Positions 35,301 to 45,965 are shown, counted from the first letter of the stretch. The stretch: DNA of 64,000 bases from Anthoceros angustus (GCA_010909165.1 MU008159.1:868001-932000); one strand, 5' to 3'. The notes: generated by a model from the letters alone, not told the origin. Made by a program: numbers and translations.

Positions 35301-36475
35301 GACACCAAGCCGATGTGTTTGTGGCCAGCAGTTTGGTGAACATGTACGCCAAGTGTGGCAGCTTGGAAGACGCTCAAAGAGTGTTTGACGGGCTCAGTCA
35401 GAAGGATGTGGTAACATGGACTGCTCTAATTTCAGGGTATTCCCAGCAGGGCATGGACTGGGCAGCCCTTCGACTCTACAGAGCCATGGAGGAAGAGGGC
35501 ATTGCAATAGCCAATTCCATCACCTTTGTACTTCTTCTGCAGTCATCTGCCAATGTGGCTGCTTTGCATGTAGGAAGGCAGCTACATGTACAGATTGAAG
35601 GACAAGGGCTTCAAGCTGATGCATTTGTTGCTGGAAGTCTGATAAATATGTATGGAAAGTGTGGGAGCATGGTTGATGCACAGCAGGTCTTCGATGCACT
35701 GCCGAACAGAAATGCTGTTGCATGGAATGCACTGATTGCAGGATACAGCCACCAGGGAGACAGTAGCAAGGTCTTTGACTTGGTCGTCAGAATGGTACAG
35801 GATGGCATACAGCCAATTGGCATCACGTTCCTCGCTTTACTAGCGGTATGCAGTCATACAGGCCAAGTGACTAAGGGACGAGAGTATTTTCGGGCTATGA
35901 GCAGGTACTATGGCATCGACCCCACGGCGGAGCACTACACATGCATGGTGGATCTCCTGGGCCGTACAGGCCGACTGGATGAGGCACTAGCTTTGATAAG
36001 AACAATGCCTGTGCCACCTAGTGCTGCAGTTTGGCACACTCTGTTGGGTTCTTGTCAAAAATGGAGCAACGTGGAGGTAGGACGCCATGCATTCGACCAA
36101 GCAGTGAGTCTAGACGAGAAAGATGCTGCAGCATACACGTTGATGTCAAACATATACACCGGTGCCCAGCTGGGGGAGCGGGCACTGGCGATGCAGGCGA
36201 GGAGAAAAAGAATCAGGGCATTCAAGCAGCCGGGTCAGAGCTGGTGGACAGACACGAATGGACTCGTGGAGAGTTTTTCTGCTTTGCGTAAGAAGCATCC
36301 CAAAAGTCAAGCAGGGGTTGAACAGACATTTTGCAGCCGGAAGAGATACGGATATGCGCCACATCTGGAACCGTGGTCGGCAGACTCATTTGATCACAAA
36401 GAGGAGGGTTATTTGCGAGGGCAGAGGGAGAAGGTGATTCTTGCGTCCGCCCGTGATCACAATAGGTACACCTGA
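32312..36475 (+). CDS. Very long PLS-class PPR protein with E/E+ motifs and truncated DYW
   Basis: An uninterrupted frame of 1387 codons for an organelle RNA-binding PPR protein, probably an RNA-editing or processing factor. The likely start is the ATG at 32312 or 32369. About ten PLS triplets follow, each marked by a helix like MYAKCGSLEDAQRVFDGL and by VVTWNAMIAGYSQQGMGQEA. The E region follows (YTCMVDLLGRTGRLDEALAL, VWHTLLGSCQKWSNVEVG), then an E+-type PGQSWWTDTNGLVESFSALR with KKHP. The C-terminus starts like a DYW domain (YGYAPH..., GQREKVIL). However, the catalytic HxE reads QRE, and the zinc-binding CxxC and terminal DYW are missing before the stop at 36475. It cannot deaminate by itself and would need a partner. 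The central triplets are nearly identical at DNA level, so recent internal duplication is likely. There are no introns, as is usual for PPR genes. Confidence 0.92.
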   Translation: MRSRGPRQELRNAFFLLPTMESCKGLRDPWWAQQQGGVLAGVVPGRAPGCLTAWTQRLPSSEASKYPARPRGCVAATDGSSTKCRWSSRDESHPLRPAGCVRGITAETVSELCRQGHLIEAVEALGILVKTDSCVSRNLLYAVLKSCVVKKDLVLGRRVHAFTVEKGYESDTFLCSHILRMYASHGWLQDAVDVFAVVAKPDAFMCSAMISAHVKHGQDKQAIQLYHRMRRSGVKPDGHVFVAALQACARGSDLETGQQVHADVLACGVEPDLFVSSCLVDMYARCGSLEDAQRVFDGLREKNVVTWTALIAGYSQQGMGQEALRLYSCMQAEGVAVPNSVTYVCLLQACAGVGGTHGLDMGKQLHSRIRREGLQADVFVANSLVNMYAKCGSLEDAQRLFDGLGQKDVVTWNAMIAGFAQQGMGQEALRLHSVMEDEGITVPDSVTFVSLLQACASVGTAALEKGKQLHTKIREQVRQTDAFVANSLVNMYAKCGSLKDAQRVFDGLCEKDVVTWNAMIAGYSQQGMGQEALHLYSSMQGGGITMPDRVTFVGLLQACASVGGPAFEKGKQFHTEIKERGLQADAFVANTLVNMYAKCGSLEDARKVFDGLSQKDGVTWTALIAGYSEQGMGQEALRLYSSMKREGIAVQSSVTFVSLLQACASVGTEALDMGKDLHAQIREQGRQADVFVANNLVNMYAKCGSLVDAQTVFDGLSRKDVVTWTSLIAGYSQQGMGQEALHLYTAMQEEGIVVPNSVTFVCLLQACSSVGLPALETGKELHKQIRERGHEADVFVASSLVKMHAKCGSLEDARRVFEGLSQKDVVTWTTLIAEYSQQGMGQEALDLYRDMQEEDISVPNSATFGYLLQACAIVGAPALEIGNQLHAQIRQRGHETDLFAASSLVTMHAKCGSLEDAQRVFDELGYKDVGVWNAMIAGYSQQGMGQEALHVYSAMQKEGLVAPNSMTHVCLLQACATMGTQALEMGKRLHMQIIEQGHQADVFVASSLVNMYAKCGSLEDAQRVFDGLSQKDVVTWTALISGYSQQGMDWAALRLYRAMEEEGIAIANSITFVLLLQSSANVAALHVGRQLHVQIEGQGLQADAFVAGSLINMYGKCGSMVDAQQVFDALPNRNAVAWNALIAGYSHQGDSSKVFDLVVRMVQDGIQPIGITFLALLAVCSHTGQVTKGREYFRAMSRYYGIDPTAEHYTCMVDLLGRTGRLDEALALIRTMPVPPSAAVWHTLLGSCQKWSNVEVGRHAFDQAVSLDEKDAAAYTLMSNIYTGAQLGERALAMQARRKRIRAFKQPGQSWWTDTNGLVESFSALRKKHPKSQAGVEQTFCSRKRYGYAPHLEPWSADSFDHKEEGYLRGQREKVILASARDHNRYT
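33350..35560 (+). repeat. Internal 312-bp tandem units in the PPR gene
   Basis: The DNA phrase ctcctgcaggcatgtg and its near copies recur at about 312-base spacing (near 33349, 33664, 33976, 34288, 34600, 34912 and 35224). This equals 104 codons, or one P-L-S triplet. Neighbouring units are strikingly similar in DNA as well as protein. Confidence 0.85.
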
Positions 36476-37636
36476 GGCACCCCTCGTGCTAGTTTGCCTT
36501 AATCATAAGAACGATGTCGAAACCATCACACCTCGGTGGCTGAATGCCGTCCAGACATCGTTTGAAGACGAAGGTAGCAAGGCTATCAGGCTCTCCATGT
36601 ATCATGTGGTGCCCTCGACAACCAGCATGTATTTGCTCCTTTGTACGTAAAGCTTCTGCCACATTATTGCTAAGAAAGTGAGTGATGTAGATGGTGAAAC
36701 GAGGTTGGTTCCTTAGTCTGTGCCTAGCATCCTTCTTCCGGGTCCACGGAAAGTTCTGTCCGGGAAGCCCACGTGAACGGTCGAGCGGCCACCGTGGGAT
36801 TGCAAGAGGTACGTGACAGGGTTGGGCCGGTGTGAGGTGTGAACCGATCATGGGGCAAGCCAGAGGGATCGATTCCCAGCTGCATGCGAAAGCTTCGATC
36901 TGATGAGACCAGGGGAGATGGCTTGGATGCCTGCCAAGCGTGGCTGGAGAGGAGCCGCATCCGTATGGGACAATTGCGGAGACTACACAACAATACTTGC
37001 CTCGCCAGCACATGGCGTCCCCATGATGTTCAGAAGCTGGCCAGTGTCGCAGTTTGTTTTGCTTTTCCGTGATCTCAAGTTGCCTTTACAGCCAACAGCG
37101 GAAAGCAGTGGGGTCATCTTTCTGTCCTCGATATCGACCTGTACTCTAGTCGTTACCACAAACGATGCATTTATGTCACGATAACTTCAGAAGAGTTTGG
37201 GCTCTTCAGAGGAAGCACTTGAAGTTGAAGGAGTTCTGCACTCCCCTGGTGCGATAAGCTCTGCCTTTGCTGGGACCAGTGACCCATTTCCCTAATTTCA
37301 TGATGTCTCGACATATAGGAAACGAGAAGCCTTGAAGAACGGAACAACGCCTGCATGTAATTTGAGAGGCAGCCATCAAGACCGGATTGTGCTGCCCAGC
37401 GCTTATCTACCTCTCCAGCCACAGAAATGACAGTGGAGTGTTGTCTATGAATCTGCTAACGTGGAGAGCGAAAACGCCTTCACCGCAGCTAATTTCACAG
37501 ACCGTGATCTGACACTACCTACACCGGCAGAGGCGGAAGAGCCAAGAGGGAGGCTGACGCAAGCGAGGAAATGCGGAGCCAGTTCCACTCGGTAGCCGTG
37601 TGAAAGGGGGCTCACCTTTCCCCTTCAGCTGAATGG
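36476..37636. other. Intergenic region downstream of the PPR gene
   Basis: No gene is recognised. The frame just after the PPR stop continues for some codons (36441-36650, TPEAPLVLVCLNHKNDVE), which only faintly recalls the DYW section TPxGTPLRIxKNLRVC. It could be the eroded remainder of a DYW domain. The right end should hold the germin-like promoter. Confidence 0.35.
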
Positions 37637-37643
37637 TATAAAA
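37637..37643 (+). promoter_or_regulatory. TATA box of the germin-like gene
   Basis: TATAAAA lies 86 bp upstream of the ATG at 37723, in a good position for a start site near 37670. It is a sequence match only. Confidence 0.6.
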
Positions 37644-37722
37644 CCGAGCTTCGCTGCCAGTTCCTACAGTCGCTGCCTGCCGAACTGTGGCGATCGCCGA
37701 GACATCAACCATTCAGGCTACA

Positions 37723-38364
37723 ATGGCTCCCCGGCTCTTCCTGTTCATGTTTGCAGCCATTGCCGCAGCGGGCTGCGTCCTGGCCGGGCCGGATAACATC
37801 AGCGATTTCTGCGTTGCGGATCTCAATGTGTCACTCATTTTCGACATCTTCGCGTGCAAGCCGGTGGCGAGCGTGGTGGATGCGGACTTCAAATTCCCGC
37901 TCGTCCCCGGCGTGCCTGCAGGCCGGCTGGGCATCGCCCTCAGCCCCGCCTTCGCAGCACAGTTCCCGGCCCTCAACACCTTCGGCCTGTCGGCCGTGAG
38001 AATCGACTTCGCCAAGGGCGGGCTGGTGCCTCCCCACAGCCACCCCCGCGCCAGCGAGATCTTCTACGTGCTCAAAGGGACCGTCCTCTCGGGCTTCGTC
38101 TCCTCGTCCGGGCAGCTGTACCAGCAGGAGGTGAAAGCCGGCGAGCTCTTCTTCTTCCCCGCCGGCCTCATCCACTTCCAGACGAACGTGGGGAAAGGCA
38201 GGGCCAAGGGATTCTCAGCCCTCTCCAGCCAGAACCCCGGCGTGCAGCTGACTGCCAGCGCCCTGCTGGCTTCCACTCCCCCGATCAGTGACGCCATACT
38301 TGGCCAGGACCTCGGCCTCAACCCGGCTGAAGTGGCTGCTTTGCGCACAGCCTTCGCGTCCTAG
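37723..38364 (+). CDS. GLP: Germin-like protein (secreted cupin)
   Basis: A 213-residue, intronless apoplastic cupin. The ATG at 37723 gives a hydrophobic signal peptide (LFLFMFAAIAAAGCVLAGP) followed by DFCVADLN, the usual mature start. The two germin cysteines are present (the first in DFCVAD, the second in FACKP). Germin box 1 is PPHSHPRASEIFYVLKGTV, with the His-x-His ... Glu manganese ligands. Box 2 is AGELFFFPAGLIHFQTNVG, with the remaining His. The FSALSSQNPGVQ and ASTPPISDAIL stretches are typical of the C-terminus. An ATG 36 bp upstream (37687) would spoil the signal peptide and is not chosen. Possible activities in the family are superoxide dismutase or structural wall roles; none is shown here. 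Confidence 0.93.
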   Translation: MAPRLFLFMFAAIAAAGCVLAGPDNISDFCVADLNVSLIFDIFACKPVASVVDADFKFPLVPGVPAGRLGIALSPAFAAQFPALNTFGLSAVRIDFAKGGLVPPHSHPRASEIFYVLKGTVLSGFVSSSGQLYQQEVKAGELFFFPAGLIHFQTNVGKGRAKGFSALSSQNPGVQLTASALLASTPPISDAILGQDLGLNPAEVAALRTAFAS

Positions 38365-39087
38365 GCCTTGGCTGGAGTTGCTGCAGCTGTAGCGCTAGCA
38401 CTTCAGCAATGTCTTGTGTTCTGTCTGTCAGTTTGATGAGCATCACACCGGTTCACACACAGCGGTTGTGATCACGGATTGCCCAGCTTCGAAGCAGCAA
38501 GCCCTGGGCAATGCAAATCTTTGACAATACAATACATATCCAGGTGTTAGAAGCTCTGGCAGTTTCCATTGTTCCAGTCTCGTCTTGCTGTCTCCTGTAG
38601 CCAACACTGAAAGACTCGTTCCAAGCTAGTGGTGGCGTTACATCCCCCAGTTTTGTGGCCTGTTTCAATAAAGGAATCCTGCAGGAATGTGTGTGTTCCT
38701 CATGCCTGGCAAAGAACACCATCGACATATTCCAGTGTAATTTGCACTTGCTTATCAGGCTGCAGAAGGTGCTTGAAGTTCATCGTCGTATCACAAAGGT
38801 GAAGCGCAAAACCCACGTATCAGGATACGGATGGTGGCCTACAGATATTCGCACGATGTGCGCTTGCAATGGGCATATTATTATCGGCCTTCACAAATTC
38901 CTCACAAAACTGGCTAAATGTCGGGCTGCTCCAGCTGCGGAACTGTCTTATCTGGCGGACCGTAAACTGTGCGGCGTGATCTAATTTGCCAGGAATCTGC
39001 TACATCCCGATGGTGGACGAGCTGAAAGGAGGAGGAGTTACCTGCTGCAGAACTGGGTGATGCAGTACCCTCTCTGGTGGTGCCCCG
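38365..39087. other. Intergenic region between the germin-like and FGGY kinase genes
   Basis: No gene is recognised. It should hold the germin-like 3' UTR and the kinase promoter. The open frame 38655-38984 has no homology that I know. Confidence 0.4.
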
Positions 39088-42000
39088 ATGCGCTTACCGG
39101 TCTTGCGGCCTTCAGAGGCCTGCAGCTTCGTTGGGATACCGGGTTATGGAAGACTCTGCAAACGGCAGCGTGCTGGTTGGGGGATGGTTGTTTGCTCTCG
39201 AGCTGAGTCCAGGATGGACCGACAATGGGTGCTGGCGGTGGATGTAGGCACGGGGGGCAGTAAGGCAGCGATTGTCTCTTCTAAAGGAGTTGTAGTAGTG
39301 GCAGCATTCTCTCCTCATCCTGCTCCTGCTCCATCTTCTCTGTGAGTGTGTTGTTGTTGTTTTGCGTTGCTGCAGAATTTGAATGCATTGCCGACGAATC
39401 CCATTCGTTAAACAATTTGTTTGACCCACAGGGGAGGTCCAAACAGCTTAGAGCAGGACCCAGAGTGTTGGTGGTCAGCGACCACAATGGCTGTAAGGTC
39501 CTGCATGCTGAGCCCGCAAGCAACAGAGCTGGGCATTAGAGATGCTCATCTTGGGGCCATTGCTGTTACAGGGCAGATGCAAGATGTGGTGATCGTCCGA
39601 CCAGTAAGTGGTACTACACTTGTGGAGTTCTGTAGGCCCTTATCAGTTGTAGAAAGCTCGTTTGAAATTACCTTTGTAGCTCATAAGCTGTTGCATTACA
39701 GGAAGAGTCTAGTGACAGTGAGCTGCATCGCAGTAGGAGCCATGCAATCCTCTACTCTGACACTCGTGCCGCTACAGAAGCTGAAGAGGTTTCACAAAAG
39801 TTCTGAGTTCGAATGTCTAGTTGCTTGTGAGGTCAACAAGGAACGTGAATTAGGGTATGAAATGGTCTTGACACTGATTGGACGTCTAGATTGTGACGCT
39901 GGCCGGGAGTTCAGCACTGCTTACGTCAATCACAGGTTCCCCTCAAGGTGCAGCAAGGTGCGGTGAGGAAAGAGTAATGGCTTTAATACTTTGGTGCTCT
40001 CAAGGGCGGAAAGGCTGTTGAGCTTGCTCTTGATTTTGTTTTTTTGGTGGTGAAATACCCAGCTTAGATTTGTTCTGATAGCTGATTTTGGCCGTGCAGC
40101 CTCTTGGCAAAGCTCCGTTGGCTGGACAAGCACACGCCCAAGGCACTTAGCGAAGCTGATAAACTGTTGTTTGGAGGGTGAGACGAAGACGTCATATTTT
40201 CAGTCTTCATCGTTCCTTACTGCTGAGGTTTTCTCTTGCAGGCATGATTATCTGGTCAGTCTTGGTTTCCTAGATTCTGTTTTGTATTCATTTGCAGGCA
40301 TGATTACGTGGTGTGGAAGCTATGCGGTGCAGTTGTGACAGATGCTACTACAGCCTCTACCACTGGGCTAACAGATAGGTCGTTTCAGGTTTGCCACGTC
40401 TCTGCTCTCAGGGGTTTGCAGCTTGCTTCTCTCAACCGTCTGACTGTGTTTTGAATTCCCTTTCTGCAGTATGCTCATGAAATGCTGGATCAGGTGGAAC
40501 TGGGTCAGTGGCTGAATCATTTTCCAAGAATTCATCCTGATGATGTCCCTTGTGGTAGGCACCCTGCATTTGACCGTAATCACACTGTGAAGTCGCATGC
40601 GTCGCTTTTTTCAGCTTGTTTGCACTCTCAAAACAGGAGAGGTTAGTAAATCTGCCGCCCAGAAGTTGGGTCTTGATGGTCTGCAAGGAGTTCCTGTGTT
40701 CCACTGTTGTGGGGACGTTGGTGCTTGTACCCTCGGGTAAGAACCTCCTTCCTGGTTCGCTGCATAATCCATCTCAGAAATACAGTGTGCTAAGTCCAGA
40801 CTTATGGTTTCAGTGCTGGAGCAGGAGTGCCTGGACCATTGTATGCATACATCGGCACTTCCGGGTATTGCTACTACTGATCACGGTGTAACTTAGCTTG
40901 AGGTGAATAGCAGCAGCAACTAAGTGTCAACGTGTTTTCCTCACTCGCACTTTTGACACTCTTCAAACAGTTGGGTTGGTGCTTCCTTTCCACGATTTCA
41001 AGAGCAGACTGAAACAGTGAGTTTACTATACTGCGTTCAAAATGCTGGACGTTAACACAGAGCTTCAGGTTTGTTTCATAATAATGATAACGTTCTTGAT
41101 ACATGCAGGTCTTTAGTCCTGGAGTCTTTACCTTGGGACACCCAGATCCTTCGACGGTTTTCAGAACCGGTAGCGTATTAAGATACTCTTTGCGCAGTTT
41201 GCTGACGGACCTGCAGGGACTTGTCTCACCAGATGGTGGCGTCTACAGGTTCCATAATGACAGCTGGTGGGAATGTACAGTGGGCAGTATCGAATATAAT
41301 GCATAATTCTGGAAGTGGGGTTCAAAATCAGCTTACAGTCTACCGCAGCGCATAATATCCCATTGCTGTCTTCACACACAGCCTTGATTGCTGAAATGGT
41401 GCTCATGTTGGCAGTTTCAATTGGAGCTGCCTTGCAGCAGTTTGACGAGCTGGCCGTCTCGGCACCGATAGGAAGTGGAGGGGTACTTTATCTGCCTTAC
41501 TTAAATGGTATGACTACTTCATCCCGTTGTTCAGTTTGGAGTTCCCACCTGCAAAGGCGCGTTGTAACCTTCTTTCGCACATTTTAGAAACTGCTGGAAA
41601 CATTTTTCTCGTTGTATGTGATTCAGCACTAGGAAGCTCATCACCTCATTTTGTGTCTTCCTGAGCAGGAGAACGTTGCCCTTTTGATGATAGCACTGCG
41701 CGTGCATCTTTTATTGGGATTTCCGCTTCAACCACAAAAGCGGAATTGTTCCGTGCGGTACTGATCAACAACCTGACGTCCTGAATTTGTTGCTTCAAAG
41801 TTGCCCCTGTCATCAGCTTGAACTGCACTGGCACTCATTCCACGTACGCACAGGTGTTGGAGGGCACTTGTTTTGCTATCAGATCAGCGCGGGATGCATG
41901 TATAGGAAGTCACTGCGATGGTAAACCTCTTTAAACTCTGCAAAAATCAAGGCACGCCTATTCCTTCTCTCGACCATGACTACCTACAAGTTAACACTTT

Positions 42001-42625
42001 ACGTTACCGTGTGTTACAGGATCGAACCTACCTCCACTGCGCCTGGTCGGAGGTGGGGCTCTGTAAGTTTCTCATCCATGTGTTTAGCAAAGCTAGTCCT
42101 AAGGTGCCTCCTTGTTACACGCCTGTTCAACTTTTTCTTCGTTGCTTGATGTCGCTGTTTCTTTGTAGATCTACATTGTGGCCGGTCATTCTCGCTGATA
42201 CTTTGAACCAGACGGTGGAGGTACAGGTAGCCCCGCAGGTACGAGCTGGATAAGTCAATTGACATGCAACCACGGCGAGAAGGAAGGCCCATTGAATTTG
42301 TAACTCGTCTTGGCAGGAGGTTGGAGTCAAAGGAGCAGCCCTTTTAGCAGGAAAGTCGCTTGGCTGGCACAGCTCTTTAAGCCCTGGAGGTGAGACAATT
42401 TGAGGGAACTCAGGATAAAGTGCTGACCTTTCCCGGGGGTGAGTGGTCGTGCTGATGTTTGTGGTGGTGATGTCTGCAGGTGATTGGACCCAAGTACAGC
42501 GCGTAGTTGAACCCTCTTCCTTGGCTTCTGACTTGTACAATTCCTTGTACACTACATACTCTCGAGCACATGACGATATGCAGATCATATTTCAGAATCT
42601 ATCAGCCTTCAAGGCCAAAAAGTAG
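39088..42625 (+). CDS. FGGY-family carbohydrate kinase (xylulokinase-like), about 14 exons
   Basis: A spliced gene for an ATP-dependent sugar kinase. Exon 1 has the phosphate-1 loop VLAVDVGTGGSKAAIV; the ATG is at 39214, or at 39088 if a possible organelle leader is real. Following exons read LEQDPECWWSATTMAVRS and LGAIAVTGQMQDVVIV, SHAILYSDTRAATEAEEV, and LLAKLRWLDKHTPKAL. Then come HDYVVWKLCGAVVTDATTAS with TGLT, VPVFHCCGDVGACTLG, GVPGPLYAYIGTSGY and WVGASFPRFQ. The next are GVFTLGHPDPSTVFRTGS, GSGGVLYLPYLNG and ERCPFDDSTARASFIGIS. The last are LADTLNQTVEVQV, GVKGAALLAGKSLG and a C-terminal exon ending at 42625. Exon order and splice sites are consistent along the whole FGGY fold. The region around 41780-42100 is weakly conserved and its exons are unsure. 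The QMQD stretch resembles bacterial xylulokinases more than the plant XK-1 that I remember. The exact sugar is unknown. Confidence 0.75.
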
Positions 42626-42735
42626 TACAGAGTCTCTGAACGATGACCACACTTGACACAGATCTACCTGGTTCTCTCAATTGAGACTGCAGTACGTAAA
42701 TCCCATGCCGAAGAACTAGTATGCCTTTAATTGGC

Positions 42736-44006
42736 TCAAAGTTTGCTGCGCGGTCGGCCTGCAATTCCAACATCCTTGCTTTGCCTTTCCACTCTTCTAG
42801 ACTCCTGACGTGCACCCTCCCTTGACAACAAGGCCGGAGGCTTGCTCAGCCAGCTCCCGCCGTCTACCACAATTGTTTCACCGGAGATCCATTCGCCACC
42901 GCTTGTCTGAGAACAAAGGCATCAACACATTAGATTGGCACTCAGTTAGTGACTTGTTGAAGAGGCAGCAACTTGACATGGGGTTACCGCAAGAAACACA
43001 GCACACATGGCAATGTCCCATGTTGTGCCCAGCCTTTTCAGTGGGATCATGTCCGCCGAATCTTTCAACTTCAACCCCACACTTAATTTCTCAAAGCCTG
43101 CAGTATCGCCAATCGGCCCGGGAGCTATGCCCGTAACTCTGATTCCATATTCCCCCCACTCGAGCGCCAAACTCCTCGTAAGACTGTCAATAGCAGCCTG
43201 TCTTGCAAAAAGCAGCTACAAGATGTTGTGAAACCACCAAATGCATTTCACCACTCAAGTATGTAAACAACCCTTTCCTATCCCAACCTTAGCAGCAGAA
43301 GCGTGGGATTGATACCAAGTAGCCCCATAATGCAGGGTTGCAGAGATGTTCACAATCAGCCCTCCTCCTGCTGCCCTGAGGGCCTCAAAGGCAGCCCGGC
43401 ACATGTTGAAGGTGCCGACGGTGTCGATTTCAAGCACTGTCAGGGGTTTCACCACTCTTCCTCGATGAGAACAGCACCAAGGTCATCGTGGAAGCAGAAT
43501 CACAAGTCACAAACAAACGCAGAGCATCATGATGCACACCTGTCCTAAAACCCTTGGTTGAAAGGCTGTCAGCAGGAACCAAGAAGTTGCCAGCTGCTGC
43601 ATTCACGAGGATGTCTAGCCGTCCGAATTTGGAGAGCGCAGTCGCAACAGCTTTATCCGCATCCGCTTCAGATCGCACTTCCCCTTGCGAGACCTCCACC
43701 TAAGGGAGTACCAGTAGCCACACCAGTGAGCTCCCACTACCACTTGTGGTCACATAAGGGTTGCGACCGGAGCAAACGTTTCACCTGGATACCCTCATCT
43801 CTGAGCGCGTTGGCAGCCTGGTGCAGGACGTGCAGGCGGCGTCCCACGAGAACCAATTGCGCTCCATGCAAACCGAGCTGCCGAGCGATTTCGTAGCCGA
43901 TTCCCGAGCCCCCGCCCGTGACCAAAGCTACTCTGCCTCCTACCACATTCCTGGCAAAGGGACTGAGACGGGCAACCGCAAGCTCGGTTCCAGCGCCTTC
44001 CGCCAT
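42736..44006 (-). CDS. DECR2: Peroxisomal 2,4-dienoyl-CoA reductase (SDR) with SKL signal
   Basis: An NADPH-dependent reductase for unsaturated fatty-acid beta-oxidation in the peroxisome, like mammalian DECR2 and plant SDRB. Exon 1 starts at MAEGAGTELAVARLSPF (44006; another ATG upstream at 44096) and carries VALVTGGGSGIGYEIARQLG and LVGRR. Exon 2 has FGRLDILVNAAAGNFLVPA, the NNAG-type motif in the DECR form. Exon 3 has DTVGTFNMCRAAFEAL, GGLIVNISATLHYGATWYQ and HASAAK, including the family's lysine. Exon 4 has LALEWGEYGIRVTGIAPGPI. The last exon gives GGEWISGETIVVDGGSWLSK and ends PRSKL, a canonical PTS1. The stop is at 42736-42738. Four introns, all short. It is convergent with the FGGY kinase, 110 bp apart. 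Confidence 0.88.
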
Positions 44007-45064
44007 TCCTGGCAGGGACAGGCGAATAATGGGCAACGCCCATTTTCTGGCCTGCACCTCGTCGGGAAACGAGACACGTTGTTGGTGGTGCTTCAAATGT
44101 TCCTTCCTAATATCTTTACTAGGGGTCGAGGACCCATGTACCGCCTAGTTTCTACCGTCCTCGTTTTGACCGGACAGGGAGCGGTGTCTGTTACATCTAA
44201 CACCCCGTTTCCCCGTTTTAGCCAGATTTTAATTATTTTTATATATTAGTTGAATAATGGAGCCTGCTATCTACCATGGGCATTGCACACACCATGAGGT
44301 TGCAGCTAATTATGTACATAGGCTCAAGCACAGGAGTGAGAGCTTGGAATTCTACCTTTGAACAAGAAACCTAGGGAGTCCTTAAGCTATGTTTCTTTGT
44401 TGACCAACATGATGCTTGTGAGTACAAGTGGGGAAGCTGGAGTTGCTGGATCTTGTGCTGTTGGCATTATGTATTGCCGACCAGGAGAGTTTAAAGAAAG
44501 CAAAAGTTGGGCCTCTGCCTAGAGTCACCCGAAGCATATAGGCTTCCAAGAGGTTTGGGATACGTCCTTACCAGCTCATTGATAGTTTTATTTCCCAGCC
44601 AGAGACAAGAGGTCACAGCCTCTTGCTTGTTGTGCCTGCTAGCAATTTACACATGTAGGCAAGTTACATATGTTGTGCCAAGTTGGTAGACATCCAAGAC
44701 TTAATATACTTGGCATGTTGGTTCCAAAAATATGTGATGTTGAGATAGGTAATGCTTCCCCACCACTTACCGGCCCAATGTTAATGTTCGAACCACTAGA
44801 AACTCTATTGGTTGATGTTGTTGCTTGCTTCTCAAGAGCCGTAAAAGACTCAGTGGTAGGAGAAGAGCGGATTGCTAGATAGTTGGTTTGGATGTGTTAA
44901 CATTACTACTCAAGCTGGAAGTGTAGGAAGCTCAAAACTTGTATTTAGCCGGTTAAGTTCCCGGGCTGTAGTCTGGCCTTGTAATGCACATTACAAGGCC
45001 TTGATCTGTCATATAAATATATATATGTGTGTATATATATATGGCCATAACACTATAATGATAT

Positions 45065-45380
45065 ATTATACACGTACTTTTGTGTTTGACATGGGTTGAC
45101 ATGCTCACATAGGAGGTGCTTGTGTATACTCTTCAACATATGAGTAGCAACCTCGAATTTGCAACAAGGTGCACACATATGAGCTAAGCTTGAGATACCT
45201 ATACATATAAATAACCAAACAGAGAGAGCTTTTTATCATTATAAAAGGGGGATTTGTGGCGGTGCAGGACTGCCACGGATCATATGCCGGCTGACTATTA
45301 TGATCCATATCATATATGACTATATGATCTCGCTGACTTATAAATTTAATCTCGATCATATAATATATATATATATATAT
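45065..45380. repeat. Left copy of a diverged direct repeat flanking the SPOC-like cluster
   Basis: Starts cacgtacttttgtgtttg and includes 'aacctcgaatttgcaacaag' and 'ctcgctgacttataaattta'. The same ordered landmarks occur in the same orientation at 51620-52060. It could be a dispersed element or a diverged LTR. Confidence 0.65.
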
Positions 45381-45544
45381 AATAAAATATTAATTTTATA
45401 AATATTTTATATTAAGTAATCATATGTTGAGGTTGAAGAAGGTTTTGTTGTCTTTCAAACACCTCTAGGGATTGGTTGGAATTATTATGGTCTTGCCAGA
45501 TGCGCCGCCATAACCCCTTGTGCTATCTACCCAAGCACGTCACC

Positions 45545-45715
45545 GTAGCCATCTCCGGCTTGGGTAGCCATCTCCGGCTTGGGTAGCCATCTCCGGCTTG
45601 GGTAGCCATCTCCGGCTTGGATAGCCATCTCCGGCTTGGGTAGCCATCTTCGGCTTGGGTAGCCATCTCCACCTTAGGTAGCCATCTCCACCTTGGGGAG
45701 CCACCTTGGCCTTGT
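45545..45715. repeat. 19-bp minisatellite, about nine copies
   Basis: Unit gtagccatctccggcttgg repeats every 19 bases from 45545, decaying rightward (ccaccttagg variants). Confidence 0.9.
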
Positions 45716-45861
45716 GTTCTCACTACCCAGGTGCGCCGCACCAACCACCTTGTGTTGTCATTAGTGCCGCACCAGCCACCAAGTGGTGTCACTAGCCTTT
45801 GTCTACCAAAGTAACCTTTGAGTAGATCTCTATACTCGAAGCATCCTTTTCTCTGAGACGG

Positions 45862-45965
45862 AGATACTTCTGAGCTGAAAGAAACAGAGGAGGAGATACT
45901 TCTCAGGGAGGGGAGATACTTCTGAGCTGAAAGAAACAGAGGAGGAGATACTTCTCAGGGAGGAA
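45862..45965. repeat. Short direct repeat of about 50 bp
   Basis: The phrase gagatacttctgagctgaaa, continuing into 'cagaggaggagatacttctc', occurs twice back to back. Confidence 0.8.
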
